This document shows, piece after piece, positions 42,772 through 50,294 of a DNA stretch of 64,000 nucleotides (position 1 is its first letter; each line of letters starts with the position of its first letter). The position numbers and the translations under genes were made by a program. The notes beneath the pieces are model-generated. The model saw only the letters and a program-made list of their open reading frames with translations. It made no database searches and was not told where the DNA came from. The stretch is from positions 124,001-188,000 of the forward strand of contig NZ_JBEPOK010000002.1 in assembly GCF_040546765.1 (NCBI RefSeq), given 5' to 3'. The DNA is from Arthrobacter sp. OAP107 (GTDB taxonomy: Bacteria; Actinomycetota; Actinomycetes; Actinomycetales; Micrococcaceae).

Positions 42772-42822
42772 TGACCCGCAGCGACGAGCCATTGATCTGT
42801 CAACTCTCATCGTTCGATAAAA

Positions 42823-42876
42823 TGAACGTATGGTTCACCGGCAATGAATAGTTTGATATAGTGAACGTATGATTCA
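42823..42876 (+). promoter_or_regulatory. Promoter with two operators, leaderless start of the cargo operon
   Basis: TGAACGTATGGTTCA (42823-42837) is a perfect 5+5 palindrome; TGAACGTATGATTCA (42862-42876) is a near-perfect second copy overlapping the ATG at 42869. Between them TATAGT (42857-42862) makes a good -10 with TTCACC (42834-42839) 17 bp upstream as -35. The spacing puts the transcription start at or within a base of the ATG, so the mRNA would be leaderless. The XRE-cupin protein of the same operon is the likely ligand of the palindromes. Confidence 0.65.
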
Positions 42877-43591
42877 TCAAAGCGAAGCTCCTGTGGTTGA
42901 AGCTCAAGTCAGTGCCTATCTCGAAGACACCTACCTCGAGCAGACCCAGACGCGGGTTCTTGCGGTCGGCCAGCAGGACGGGGTCGCGTGGGCGGCCGTT
43001 GAACAGTGCCTGTTCCACCCGCAAGGCGGGGGCCAGCCCGCGGACCGGGGCTGGCTGGAGGATATGGAGATTGTCCCCGTCAGGGATCGCGAGTCAGGGT
43101 TGATCGTCGCAATGGGAGCAGGCGGGACCAGCGTTTCGGGCTTTGCTGCCGGACAGCCGGTTCAGGCCCGGATCGACCTTCAGGCTCGGCTGGCGCATGC
43201 CGCGCTGCACACCGCCGGGCACCTTGTCGAAGCCGTGGGCCGGATGCAGGGCTGGGAAATGGTGAGCAACAACCACTTTCCTGGCCAGGCCCGGATTGAG
43301 TTCCAGCTGCCGGAAACGGAGGCACGGCTCGCGGATCCACAGGGACGGGAAGAGGTGACGGCCGCCCTGCAGGCTTCGGTGGACCGAGCCATCGCCGAGG
43401 ATTTGCCCGTCTCTACCCGGTATGAGGGTGAGGGCCTGCGCATCGTCCACCTCCATGAACTGCACGCTGCACCCTGCGGAGGAACTCACGTGCGCAGCCT
43501 CGGCGATCTGACCAATGTGATTCTGCCGGCGCTCAAGGTCAAGAAGGGCCGCATCCGCGTCTCCTACATTGCAGCCCACAGGAGCCTTTGA
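42869..43591 (+). CDS. AlaX-type alanyl-tRNA editing protein
   Basis: 240 residues. It is the free-standing editing domain related to the C-terminal part of alanyl-tRNA synthetase: N-terminal beta-barrel (FHPQGGGQPADRGWL), then the zinc/active-site motif HTAGH and the second one APCGGTHV. AlaX proteins hydrolyse Ser- or Gly-tRNA(Ala), and some act on mischarged tRNA(Thr). Its stop and the next start overlap (TGATG). Its pairing with a threonine aldolase gene suggests protection against mischarging when serine or glycine levels change. Confidence 0.85.
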   Translation: MIHQSEAPVVEAQVSAYLEDTYLEQTQTRVLAVGQQDGVAWAAVEQCLFHPQGGGQPADRGWLEDMEIVPVRDRESGLIVAMGAGGTSVSGFAAGQPVQARIDLQARLAHAALHTAGHLVEAVGRMQGWEMVSNNHFPGQARIEFQLPETEARLADPQGREEVTAALQASVDRAIAEDLPVSTRYEGEGLRIVHLHELHAAPCGGTHVRSLGDLTNVILPALKVKKGRIRVSYIAAHRSL

Positions 43592-44166
43592 TGACGATCA
43601 CCCCGTCCGGCCGCCAGCCGGTCAGCAGCACCGCGGCCGCGGTCGGCGCAAAGATCCGACTCCGCCGCCAGCAGCGCGGCATGAGCGCAGCTGAGCTCGC
43701 ACGCCGGGGCGGACTGGGAAAGGCGACGCTGTCCCAGCTGGAAGCAGGCAAAGGCAACCCGACCATCGACACACTGGACGCCATTGCGATTGCGCTGAGC
43801 ATCCCGATCGCTGACCTGCTGGCCAGCGAAGCCGACACGGGACCCGTCTACCGCCCGAGCACCGCTGCCGAGCCGGACGAAGTCTCCAGAGAGCTGCTGC
43901 GCCGCATCAGCAGCGGCAACAGCCTTGAACTCTGGCGCCTGCGCATGCCGCCCGGAACTGAGCTGGCCGGGGTGCCCCACGCCACCGGCACCATCGAACA
44001 CCTGCTGGTCTCCAGCGGATACGTGACCGCCGGCCCGGTCCAAGCCCCACGGGATCTGGGTCCGGGAGACATGCTCGCCTTCGCCGGCGACGCCCCACAC
44101 TTCTACCGCACCGACACCGGACCGGCCGACATCACCGTCGTCCTCGCCTCCCCGATCACCGTCTGA
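43591..44166 (+). CDS. XRE-family regulator with cupin domain
   Basis: 191 residues. N-terminal HTH_3 (IRLRRQQRGMSAAELARRGG then KATLSQLEAGKGNPTIDTLD) and a C-terminal cupin barrel (about 100-190) with HATGTIEHLLVSSGYV and GPGDMLAFAGDAPHFYR, which may bind a small effector. This architecture is common for regulators of amino-acid metabolism. It probably controls the operon through the two palindromes at 42823-42876. The ATG overlaps the alaX stop by one base. Confidence 0.85.
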   Translation: MTITPSGRQPVSSTAAAVGAKIRLRRQQRGMSAAELARRGGLGKATLSQLEAGKGNPTIDTLDAIAIALSIPIADLLASEADTGPVYRPSTAAEPDEVSRELLRRISSGNSLELWRLRMPPGTELAGVPHATGTIEHLLVSSGYVTAGPVQAPRDLGPGDMLAFAGDAPHFYRTDTGPADITVVLASPITV

Positions 44167-44185
44167 CATCCAGGGAACCACTGCC

Positions 44186-45283
44186 ATGAGCACCACCACC
44201 GTCACCCCTTCCGGCCTCGCTTTCATGAGCGACAACATGGCAGGGGCATCACCCGAAATCGTGCAAGCAGTCGCCGCGGCGGCTGCCGGGAACGCCGCGC
44301 CCTACGGCAATGACCCCTTCACCGACAGCGCACGCCACAAACTAAGCGAAATTTTCGAACGGGACGTCGCCATCTTCCCGGTCTCCACCGGGACAGCCGC
44401 GAACTGCCTGGCCCTGGCAGCCCTCACCCCGTCCTGGGGGAGCGTGCTATGCCACCCCGACAGCCACATCAACAACGACGAATGCGGCGCACCGGAATTC
44501 TTCACCAACGGCGCCAAGCTCGTCACCGTCCCCGGCAACGACAGCAAGATCGACCCCGGCGCCCTGCACGCCGCCGCACGCCGCAAAGCCGGTGACGTCC
44601 ACAGCGTCCAGCCCTCCGTGCTGAGCATCAGCCAAGCCACCGAAAGCGGCAGCGTCTACTCCCTTGATGAGATCCGCCAGCTCGGCAGCATAGCCAAAGA
44701 CGCAGGGCTGCGCGTTCACATGGACGGAGCACGCTTCGCCAACTCCCTCGTTCATCTTGAAACAACCCCGGCCGAGATGACCTGGAAGGCCGGCATCGAC
44801 ATCCTGTCCTTCGGCGCAACCAAGAACGGCGCCATGACCGCCGACGCCATCGTTACCTTCGACCCCGAACTGGCCACCGAGCTCGCCTTTCGTGCCAAGC
44901 GTGCGGGCCAGCTCGCCTCCAAAATGCGCTTCCACGCCGCCCAACTCGATGCCTACCTTACCGACGATCTCTGGCTGCGGAACGCACACCAGGCCAACGC
45001 GATGGCCACCCGGCTCGAGGACGGCCTCAGAGAAATAGCCGACACCGAGCTGCTGGGCAGCCCTCAGGCAAACATCCTGTTCTGCCGCCTGCCCCGACCA
45101 GTCACCAACGCCCTTCTGGCCGAGGGCTATACCTTCTACCACGACCGCTGGGAACCCGGCACCCTCCGGTTCGTCACCTCGTTCTCCCACACCCCCGACG
45201 ACATCGACCACCTCCTCGACGCCGTACGCCGACAAATGTTCGCATCGCACGGCAGAACAAATGGGGCACCTCAAAGCGCGTAG
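44186..45283 (+). CDS. ltaE: Threonine aldolase (PLP-dependent, low specificity type)
   Basis: 365 residues, fold-type I. The PLP-binding lysine is in LSFGATKNGAM; other expected features are STGTAANCLAL, HINNDECGAPEF at the position of the stacking histidine, and VHMDGARFANS with the aspartate that holds the PLP nitrogen. The enzyme splits L-threonine or L-allo-threonine into glycine and acetaldehyde. It is the last gene of the cargo operon, 19 bp after the regulator. The gene symbol follows family usage; substrate preference is not visible from sequence. Confidence 0.85.
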   Translation: MSTTTVTPSGLAFMSDNMAGASPEIVQAVAAAAAGNAAPYGNDPFTDSARHKLSEIFERDVAIFPVSTGTAANCLALAALTPSWGSVLCHPDSHINNDECGAPEFFTNGAKLVTVPGNDSKIDPGALHAAARRKAGDVHSVQPSVLSISQATESGSVYSLDEIRQLGSIAKDAGLRVHMDGARFANSLVHLETTPAEMTWKAGIDILSFGATKNGAMTADAIVTFDPELATELAFRAKRAGQLASKMRFHAAQLDAYLTDDLWLRNAHQANAMATRLEDGLREIADTELLGSPQANILFCRLPRPVTNALLAEGYTFYHDRWEPGTLRFVTSFSHTPDDIDHLLDAVRRQMFASHGRTNGAPQSA

Positions 45284-45343
45284 CACGGCCTGGTGCGCAG
45301 CAGCACCCTCTCCCGTCATGCGCGGCCGCTTGCAAAGTGCAGA

Positions 45344-45754
45344 GAAGCCACGACAGTCCGCCGCGACTTCGTGAAGACCCTGCTGGCAAGGAAGCAGGCA
45401 CCCAAGGGCTGGCAGTACTTCACCGTGCACGCCATCACCCACCACCCGGAAACGGCCAGCGGCTACGACGGCAAGGTCGCCGCCGACATGGTCGGCGCGA
45501 AGGTCGAAGAGAGCGACCGGTGGGGCTGGAACCCCCTGCGGGACCACGTCGGGAAGACCACGGCACGGCCCGAGGCCGCCCTGATCGCCCTCGTTTGCGC
45601 AGGATACGAGAAGACGATCGCCAAGGACTCATGGCGGTCCCCGAGCCAGATCCACCGCGACTACCTGACCCAGCTCCTCACGTGGGGCTACACCGCCAGC
45701 GAAGTCGAACAGATCATCCTCGACAGCGGCAAAGAAACCACCACCACGGAGTAG
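45344..45754 (+). pseudogene. ParB-like protein, 3' part of the split gene
   Basis: The open frame starts at 45293 in element sequence, but from E18 (45344) the protein reads EATTVRRDFVKTLLARKQAP and continues with a helical domain ending ...SEVEQIILDSGKETTTTE. This has the composition and length expected for the missing C-terminus of the ParB-like protein at 38186-39127. A hairpin terminator follows the stop. Together the parts give a protein of about 450 residues. Confidence 0.7.
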
Positions 45755-45768
45755 AGGGGAGCTAAGCG

Positions 45769-45799
45769 GGCCGGGCGGCGCACCCCATACCGCCCGGCC
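45769..45799 (+). terminator. Terminator hairpin after the ParB-like gene
   Basis: GGCCGGGCGG / CCGCCCGGCC, 10-bp perfect stem with an 11-base loop, 15 bp after the stop. No U-run. Confidence 0.6.
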
Positions 45800-46035
45800 A
45801 CCCCAGCACAGGACGAGCACCCAGGGCAGCACCCAAGGCAGGACGGGCACGTCACCTCCCAAAATCGTGGCGGTCCGCCACCGGTGCGAACCAAATGCAG
45901 CGATCACCAGCGGCGGACCGCCGGTCCCCGCACGACGCCCGGGACCCGCCCGGGTGCCGCGCCGCCACACACGCAAACGCCGAACTTCACTGACGGTCCG
46001 GGCTAGACTGGTCACAGATTTCTTTTGCAGAGGAA

Positions 46036-46073
46036 CCCGAAGGGAGCCGGCCACGCGTCGGCTCCCTTCCGGG
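46036..46073 (+). other. Long hairpin in a leader-like context
   Basis: CCCGAAGGGAGCCG pairs with CGGCTCCCTTCCGGG (one bulge) around a 9-base loop. It follows CTAGACTGG, which resembles a -10 region, by about 30 bp. It may be an attenuator or small RNA; the gene it served is not recognisable, perhaps because of the miniature element inserted downstream. Confidence 0.35.
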
Positions 46074-46256
46074 TTAAGCCCGGCCACTGCCCCCGGGAAT
46101 GCTGTGTCCCCGCCCTTGGATCGGCCGGGGCTAGGTGAACGAAAAACAGGCCATGGACGACACATGAAGCGGCCGGCTCCGTCAGCAGCGACCCTCCCGT
46201 GGCACACGTGGTGACTTCCACTGCGGCTCTATTCCGAGGACCAGGTGCCGGGTGGC

Positions 46257-46542
46257 TATTCGCCGACTGCTGACGGACCCACCTCACGCGGTCGCTATGT
46301 CATTTTCAGGAGCTGACTGCACTGACTTTCCCGTGATTTCGGGGGTAGTGCAGACGACTTGTGAATCCTGGCTGCTCTCTACTCCTCTGCACTAACCTCG
46401 CTTCTGCTGGCTACTCCTCTGCACTGAGGTCACTTCTGCTTAGCACTCCGCCGGCCCATGGCTTAGTGCAGAGGACTTCTGACATTCAGTGCAGACGACT
46501 TCTGAAAATGACATATTCGCCGACAGCTGACGGACCCACCTC
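46257..46542. mobile_element. Miniature inverted-repeat element (about 220 bp) with flanking 29-bp repeats
   Basis: Terminal inverted repeats TATGTCATTTTCAG (46296-46309) and CTGAAAATGACATA (46502-46515) are perfect over 14 bp and extend imperfectly to about 30 bp through CTGCACTGA. Inside, AGTGCAGA(C/G)GACTT(C/G)TGA occurs at 46347, 46465 and 46488, and its inverse TCCTCTGCACT at 46381 and 46413. The outer flanks carry a 29-bp near-identical direct repeat (46257-46285, 46514-46542). There is no transposase. The ends look like Tn3-family-derived miniature elements (TIMEs), by memory only. Confidence 0.6.
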
Positions 46543-46687
46543 CCGTAAACTCCAGTTCTCTGGACCGAAAAACCTCTAGAAATAGCGGTAAAACAGCTAG
46601 TCATTCAGTTGAATGATTGCTAGAATAGAAGCAGCAGTACAGAACAGACGAACCTAACCAAAGTGATACGAAACCAAGGACTGAAAA

Positions 46688-46963
46688 ATGACTGTCACCA
46701 TCTACACCAAGCCCTCCGGATGCTTCGGATGCACCAAGACCAAGCAGAAATTCGTTGAGGCCGGCCTGCCCTTCCATGAAGTGGACGTCACCACGAACCA
46801 GGCCGCTTTCGAGTACATCACGGATGAACTCGGCTACTCCCAGGTCCCCGTCGTCGTCTACGACAAAGACGGCACCGAAAACCACTGGTCCGGACTCAAC
46901 CCCGGCAAGATCGACCAGGTCATCGCCATCGAAGCAGCCCCCGGCCGCGTCCGCGAAGCCTAG
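46688..46963 (+). CDS. nrdH: NrdH-like redoxin
   Basis: 91 residues. Thioredoxin/glutaredoxin fold with the redox pair CFGC (residues 12-15), the cis-proline in SQVPVVVY, and the NrdH-type WSGLNPGKID end. NrdH reduces class Ib ribonucleotide reductase, feeding dNTP synthesis. Here it lies 55 bp before ssb, so the two probably form a unit that supports second-strand synthesis after plasmid entry. Ribosome site AAGGA is at normal spacing. Confidence 0.85.
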   Translation: MTVTIYTKPSGCFGCTKTKQKFVEAGLPFHEVDVTTNQAAFEYITDELGYSQVPVVVYDKDGTENHWSGLNPGKIDQVIAIEAAPGRVREA

Positions 46964-47017
46964 ACACCCCCTAATAGCACCGCCAATACGCAACCAGCAG
47001 AGAAGGATACGAAACCA

Positions 47018-47560
47018 ATGTCAGGCGAAACCACCATCACCGTCATCGGCAACCTCACCAGCGACCCGGAACTCCGTCACTCCCCGGGCGGGGCGGCGGT
47101 CGCGAACTTCACCATCGCCTCCACGCCCAGGACCTTCGACCCGGCCTCCAAGGAGTGGAAGGACGGCGACACCCTGTTCCTGCGGGCCAGTATCTGGCGT
47201 GAGGCGGCCGAGAACGCCGCAGCGTCCCTGGCCAAGGGCTCCAGGGTGGTGGCCTCCGGAGTCCTGAAGCCCCGCACCTATGAGACGAAGGCAGGGGAGA
47301 AGCGCACCGTCCTGGAGCTCGAGGTCGAAGAGATCGGCCTGTCCCTGCGCTACACGGCCGCCACACCCGCTGCCCGGCCATCCAAGGCCGAACCAGCCCT
47401 GAAGGACGCGGGGCCGAACGGCGCCCACCCGGCCGACACCTTCACGATCAGCCCACGCCAGTACGCCGACGACGATGCCTGGTTCGGCCTTCGGGCCAAC
47501 CCGGGCGGCGTTATCGCCCCTCCGGTCATCACCGAGACACCCGTGTACAAGAACGATTAG
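47018..47560 (+). CDS. ssb: Single-stranded DNA-binding protein
   Basis: 180 residues. The OB-fold begins ITVIGNLTSDPELRHSPGGA and goes on with VANFTIASTPRTFD, TLFLRASIWREAAENAAASL and a KGSRVVASGVL strand. The tail is acidic (PRQYADDDAWFGLRANPGG...) but lacks the usual DDDIPF-type end, so it may not recruit the same host partners. Plasmid SSB proteins coat the entering strand and are typical leading-region genes. A strong terminator follows. Confidence 0.9.
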   Translation: MSGETTITVIGNLTSDPELRHSPGGAAVANFTIASTPRTFDPASKEWKDGDTLFLRASIWREAAENAAASLAKGSRVVASGVLKPRTYETKAGEKRTVLELEVEEIGLSLRYTAATPAARPSKAEPALKDAGPNGAHPADTFTISPRQYADDDAWFGLRANPGGVIAPPVITETPVYKND

Positions 47561-47653
47561 CCGGCGTTCTGGGCGGCCGGGAGACGCGTCGGCGCGACGC
47601 TCCCAAAACCCATGGCAGTGGCAAGGCGCGGCGGAAAAGCTTGAGAAGTGCGT

Positions 47654-47694
47654 AGTAGTAGGAGTAGTTTTACTACTACTCCTACTACTTTTTT
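47654..47694 (+). terminator. Unusual A/T-rich terminator made of GTA repeats
   Basis: AGTAGTAGGAGTAGT / ACTACTCCTACTACT, 15-bp perfect stem, loop TTTACT, then a T-run. The stem is built from trinucleotide repeats and has low GC for this replicon. Confidence 0.85.
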
Positions 47695-47715
47695 GTTTTT
47701 GGAAGGGTTTCCGCC

Positions 47716-48321
47716 GTGGGCTTGAGTGTGAAAGACCGGGTTTTTGCTGCCGCTGAGCAGATCAGCGCCGAGCGGCGCCCGACGGTGTCCACGGTCCGCG
47801 CGGCCGCGGGGGTGAGCAACGCTGACGCGACCCGGTACCTGAAGGAATGGACCGAGGAGAAACAGGCTGCCGGGGGACAGGTCGCCGCGACGCCGGCAGC
47901 CCTGCTGGAACAGGCCGCCCGCTTGGCGGGGGCGTGCTGGGTCGAGGCCTCCGCGCTGGCCAACGAGCGGCATGCGGCCGCTGAAGCGGTCTGGGCGCAG
48001 GAGAAAAAGGACCTGAACCAGGAGGTCGCCGAGCTCGTTGCCGACCTGGACAAGGCGGTCGCCGAGAAGGACGCTGCGGTCACCGAGCTCACGGCAAGGA
48101 TCACTGCCCTCGAACGCGAGGCCGCCGCCGCGGCTGAGCAGTTGAAACGCGCGCGGGCGGCAGAGCGCGAAGCGACCGGAACGGCGGCCGCGGCGGCGAC
48201 CAGGGCGGCGGCGGCCGAGGCACGCGCCGCGGTCCTGCAGGAGGCACACGACGCGTTGCTGCAGCGCATCACTCCGGAGGCGCCGCCGGAGACCGGAACG
48301 GAAGGTCAGTCCGGTGCCTAG
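47716..48321 (+). CDS. KfrA-like DNA-binding coiled-coil protein
   Basis: 201 residues. N-terminal HTH (RVFAAAEQISAERRPTVSTV, then VSNADATRYLKEW) and from about residue 80 to 190 a long alanine/glutamate-rich coiled coil. This matches the KfrA_N family of plasmid proteins, which bind their own promoter and assist stable maintenance, possibly by forming nucleoprotein filaments. The GTG start at 47716 has GGAAGG upstream. The next gene overlaps its end by eight bases. Confidence 0.75.
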   Translation: MGLSVKDRVFAAAEQISAERRPTVSTVRAAAGVSNADATRYLKEWTEEKQAAGGQVAATPAALLEQAARLAGACWVEASALANERHAAAEAVWAQEKKDLNQEVAELVADLDKAVAEKDAAVTELTARITALEREAAAAAEQLKRARAAEREATGTAAAAATRAAAAEARAAVLQEAHDALLQRITPEAPPETGTEGQSGA

Positions 48322-48586
48322 GAAGCCGGCGAGGATTGCCGCGTTCACGCCGTACTTCACGGAAGAGGAAGCCGAGCAGGTACGGGCCGCCTATCTGGTG
48401 GCGAAGGAACACGAAGGCGGCGTGGCCAGCGCATCGGACTTCATCGTCCGTGCCACCATGAGGGACGTCAAACGGATCCAGCGCAAATACAACGGCGGGA
48501 AAAAACTCGACCCGGTTCCCGCCGGGGCGCTGCGCCGCGGGCAGCGCACCAGGGACGAACTCCAGCACCGGAACGAGGACAGCTGA
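48314..48586 (+). CDS. Small DNA-binding-like protein coupled to the KfrA-like gene
   Basis: 90 residues from a GTG at 48314, overlapping the upstream stop. A segment FTPYFTEEEAEQVRAAYLVA and SASDFIVRATMRDVKRIQRK resembles a ribbon-helix-helix/MobC-like arrangement; the C-terminus is basic. It is likely a partner of the KfrA-like protein or a second partition component. Family not firmly recognised. Confidence 0.6.
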   Translation: MPRKPARIAAFTPYFTEEEAEQVRAAYLVAKEHEGGVASASDFIVRATMRDVKRIQRKYNGGKKLDPVPAGALRRGQRTRDELQHRNEDS

Positions 48587-48588
48587 GA

Positions 48589-48870
48589 ATGGCCGGACGG
48601 GCAGAGACGAACACCGCGGCGCCGTCGCCGAGCCGCTTCCCGAAGATGCTCACTTTGGTCCAGGTCCAGGAGATCCTGAACATTGGCATGCCCGCACTGC
48701 GGGCACTGGTGGCCTCGGGTGAGTTGCGTGCCGTGCAGCTCGGTGGAAAGCGCATGTGGAGGGTCAGCGAGGACGACCTCGCAGCGTACCTGGATCTCGC
48801 CTACGAGCAGACCAGAGCACGGATCGACTCGGGTCAGATCACCCCGGATGAGGATGCCGCGGACGGCTAA
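48589..48870 (+). CDS. Excisionase-type HTH protein
   Basis: 93 residues. MLTLVQVQEILNIGMPALRA followed by a GELRAVQLGGKRMWRVSEDD wing is a clear HTH_17 excisionase fold. It starts two bases after the previous stop, so the three genes from 47716 form an operon. Probably a regulator of maintenance genes. Confidence 0.75.
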   Translation: MAGRAETNTAAPSPSRFPKMLTLVQVQEILNIGMPALRALVASGELRAVQLGGKRMWRVSEDDLAAYLDLAYEQTRARIDSGQITPDEDAADG

Positions 48871-49020
48871 AAGAGAAACACTCACGGCAACGCCAGCGGC
48901 CGTCATTGGATGGCGGGGCGGGCGGTCCCCAGGGCATGCCTTTGCTGCCCGGAATCTGGTTGCGTCTGCACCGCGCGGACCGGCAGGTGCCGGGGGCTTT
49001 TCTGACCGGTTGCCGGGGTG

Positions 49021-49815
49021 TTAGCGGCTGTAACCCCGGGCGTTGTCCCGTGCCGGCGAGTATGGACGCGCGCCGGCCGCCATGCTGGTTGGGGCAGGGC
49101 GCACTGTCCCGAGGCCTGGTCGGTCGGCATCGATGACCGCCCGGGCCGCGGTGATGTCGATGTCTCCGGGGCCCGGTGGTGAGACCGTTTCGGCCCATTC
49201 GACCAGGCGCAGCTTGATCTGGTCGAGGGCGCGCGGATCCACGCCGTACTCGGCGACATCTTCGGGACGCACCCGCATGACCTGACGCAGGGCAAAGCCC
49301 AGTTCCGCGCGGTCAAAGGATGAGCCGAATCTGTAGGCCGTCAGCTCGAGGAGCTTGTCATCGGTGAAGCGTCCGTCGTTGCGGATCGAGTCGACATCGA
49401 GGAAGTCCCGGGGCAGTGACCTGCTCATCACGGCATCGATCTTGCTGGCTGCGGCATCGCGCTCATCCAGGACGGGCCCGACGTCGAACTGCGCCGGCTG
49501 GTAGGCCCGCCAGTCTACGGCGATATCGACCGGGACCACGGCCCCGGATGTGGTGGTGATTTCCAGGCGCGCGAACACGTCGCTTTGCTGGACGGTCCGG
49601 ACGCTGCTGCCCTCGGTCCGGTACGCCGCTGTCAGATCCTGGAGGGCCTGTTCGAACCGGCCCTTGTCCAGGAGGTTGGTGAACAGGTCCAGGTCCCGGG
49701 TGGGGCGGCTGATTAGCCCGTGGAGTTCGCTGGCGCTTGCTCCTGCCAGCGCGAAGCCGTGACCCTTCAGCGCGTCCAGGCCGGTCCGGGCTACGTCTTC
49801 GCGGGCTTTCTCCAT
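49021..49815 (-). CDS. AbiEii/AbiGii-type nucleotidyltransferase toxin
   Basis: 264 residues. The nucleotidyltransferase signature is FALAGASASELHGLI followed by SRPTRDLDLFTN with the two metal-binding aspartates, and then a third acidic residue in VPVDIAVDW. This family contains abortive-infection and toxin proteins (AbiEii, MenT) that modify tRNA or other targets with nucleotides. The partner gene lies 10 bp upstream on the same strand. It could act as phage defence or plasmid addiction. The C-terminal 60 residues are low complexity. Confidence 0.8.
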   Translation of the reverse strand: MEKAREDVARTGLDALKGHGFALAGASASELHGLISRPTRDLDLFTNLLDKGRFEQALQDLTAAYRTEGSSVRTVQQSDVFARLEITTTSGAVVPVDIAVDWRAYQPAQFDVGPVLDERDAAASKIDAVMSRSLPRDFLDVDSIRNDGRFTDDKLLELTAYRFGSSFDRAELGFALRQVMRVRPEDVAEYGVDPRALDQIKLRLVEWAETVSPPGPGDIDITAARAVIDADRPGLGTVRPAPTSMAAGARPYSPARDNARGYSR

Positions 49816-49825
49816 GGCCCCCAGC

Positions 49826-50152
49826 TTAGGCGGCGAGCTGCGGGAACTTCTCTTCCCAGAGTCGCCGGCACCGCGCCGGCAGCAGCAGTGCTGCCCAGGA
49901 CTGCTCCAGCACCGTCCGGTTCAGGATCGTGCGGAGGTCATCGATGGTGCCGGCATTGAGCACGTAGGCGTAGTGGGCCAGAACTTCGGGCGAGTCCACT
50001 TGGAACGTGCTTTTCGGTCCCCAGTGGACTGACACCGGCAGTTCAACGATTCCGTGGTCCGGGCCCTGCAGCTCCTCCAGTGACTCAGGTACGGCGTAGG
50101 GAACGGTGTCGCGGACGAAGATCCGCTGGCCGCTTCCGTCGTCTTCTGTCAT
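49826..50152 (-). CDS. Probable antitoxin or partner of the AbiEii-type toxin
   Basis: 108 residues from the ATG at 50152, which has AAGGAGGCG eight bases upstream. The protein has an acidic start, a central beta-rich part (VPYAVPESLEELQGPDHGIV, LPVSVHWGP) and a helical end (VLEQSWAALLLPARCRRLWE). It is not the usual AbiEi winged helix. Placement directly before the toxin gene suggests an antitoxin or regulator; no direct family evidence. Confidence 0.65.
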   Translation of the reverse strand: MTEDDGSGQRIFVRDTVPYAVPESLEELQGPDHGIVELPVSVHWGPKSTFQVDSPEVLAHYAYVLNAGTIDDLRTILNRTVLEQSWAALLLPARCRRLWEEKFPQLAA

Positions 50153-50294
50153 GAGCGTACGCCTCCTTCCCTTCGCATCTGACACTGCACATTAACTGTA
50201 GGTCCGCCCCCGGCGCTCTGGTGCCATCCCGCCGGTTTGCTTCTGATCCACCTGACCAGGATCCAGCCGGCCGGAGGAGCCACACGGGTGGGCT

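Larger units (their letters stand above)
39128..45342. mobile_element. About 6.2-kb element with two tyrosine recombinases and amino-acid cargo
   Basis: Boundaries are set by the split ParB-like gene: its 5' part ends near 39127 and its 3' part starts near 45343. The pentamer TGCAG is present at both edges (39123-39127 and 45338-45342). It carries overlapping recombinase genes of 394 and 811 residues at the left end, as in Tn554-type elements (TnpA, TnpB), without an obvious third small gene. The right half is an operon for an AlaX-type editing protein, an XRE-cupin regulator and threonine aldolase. Joining the two edges at TGCAG leaves the ParB frame off by one base, so the exact crossover is uncertain. 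Confidence 0.7.
45800..46687. other. Non-coding stretch with a hairpin leader and a miniature element
   Basis: No gene is supported here. It includes a hairpin (46036-46073) behind a promoter-like TAGACT, the miniature inverted-repeat element at 46296-46515 and its duplicated flanks, and the A/T-rich upstream region of nrdH (46600-46680), which must contain the nrdH-ssb promoter. Confidence 0.5.

Noticed and set aside
39128..45342. Interpretation of the insert as an RIT element (three recombinases)
   Set aside because: Only two recombinase genes are present, and the second is of TnpB-like length; no third recombinase frame was found before the cargo operon.
45629..46207. Open frame of 192 residues on the minus strand behind the ParB-like gene
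   Set aside because: Low-complexity Gly/Arg/Pro composition and it overlaps a hairpin terminator and leader; no ribosome site.
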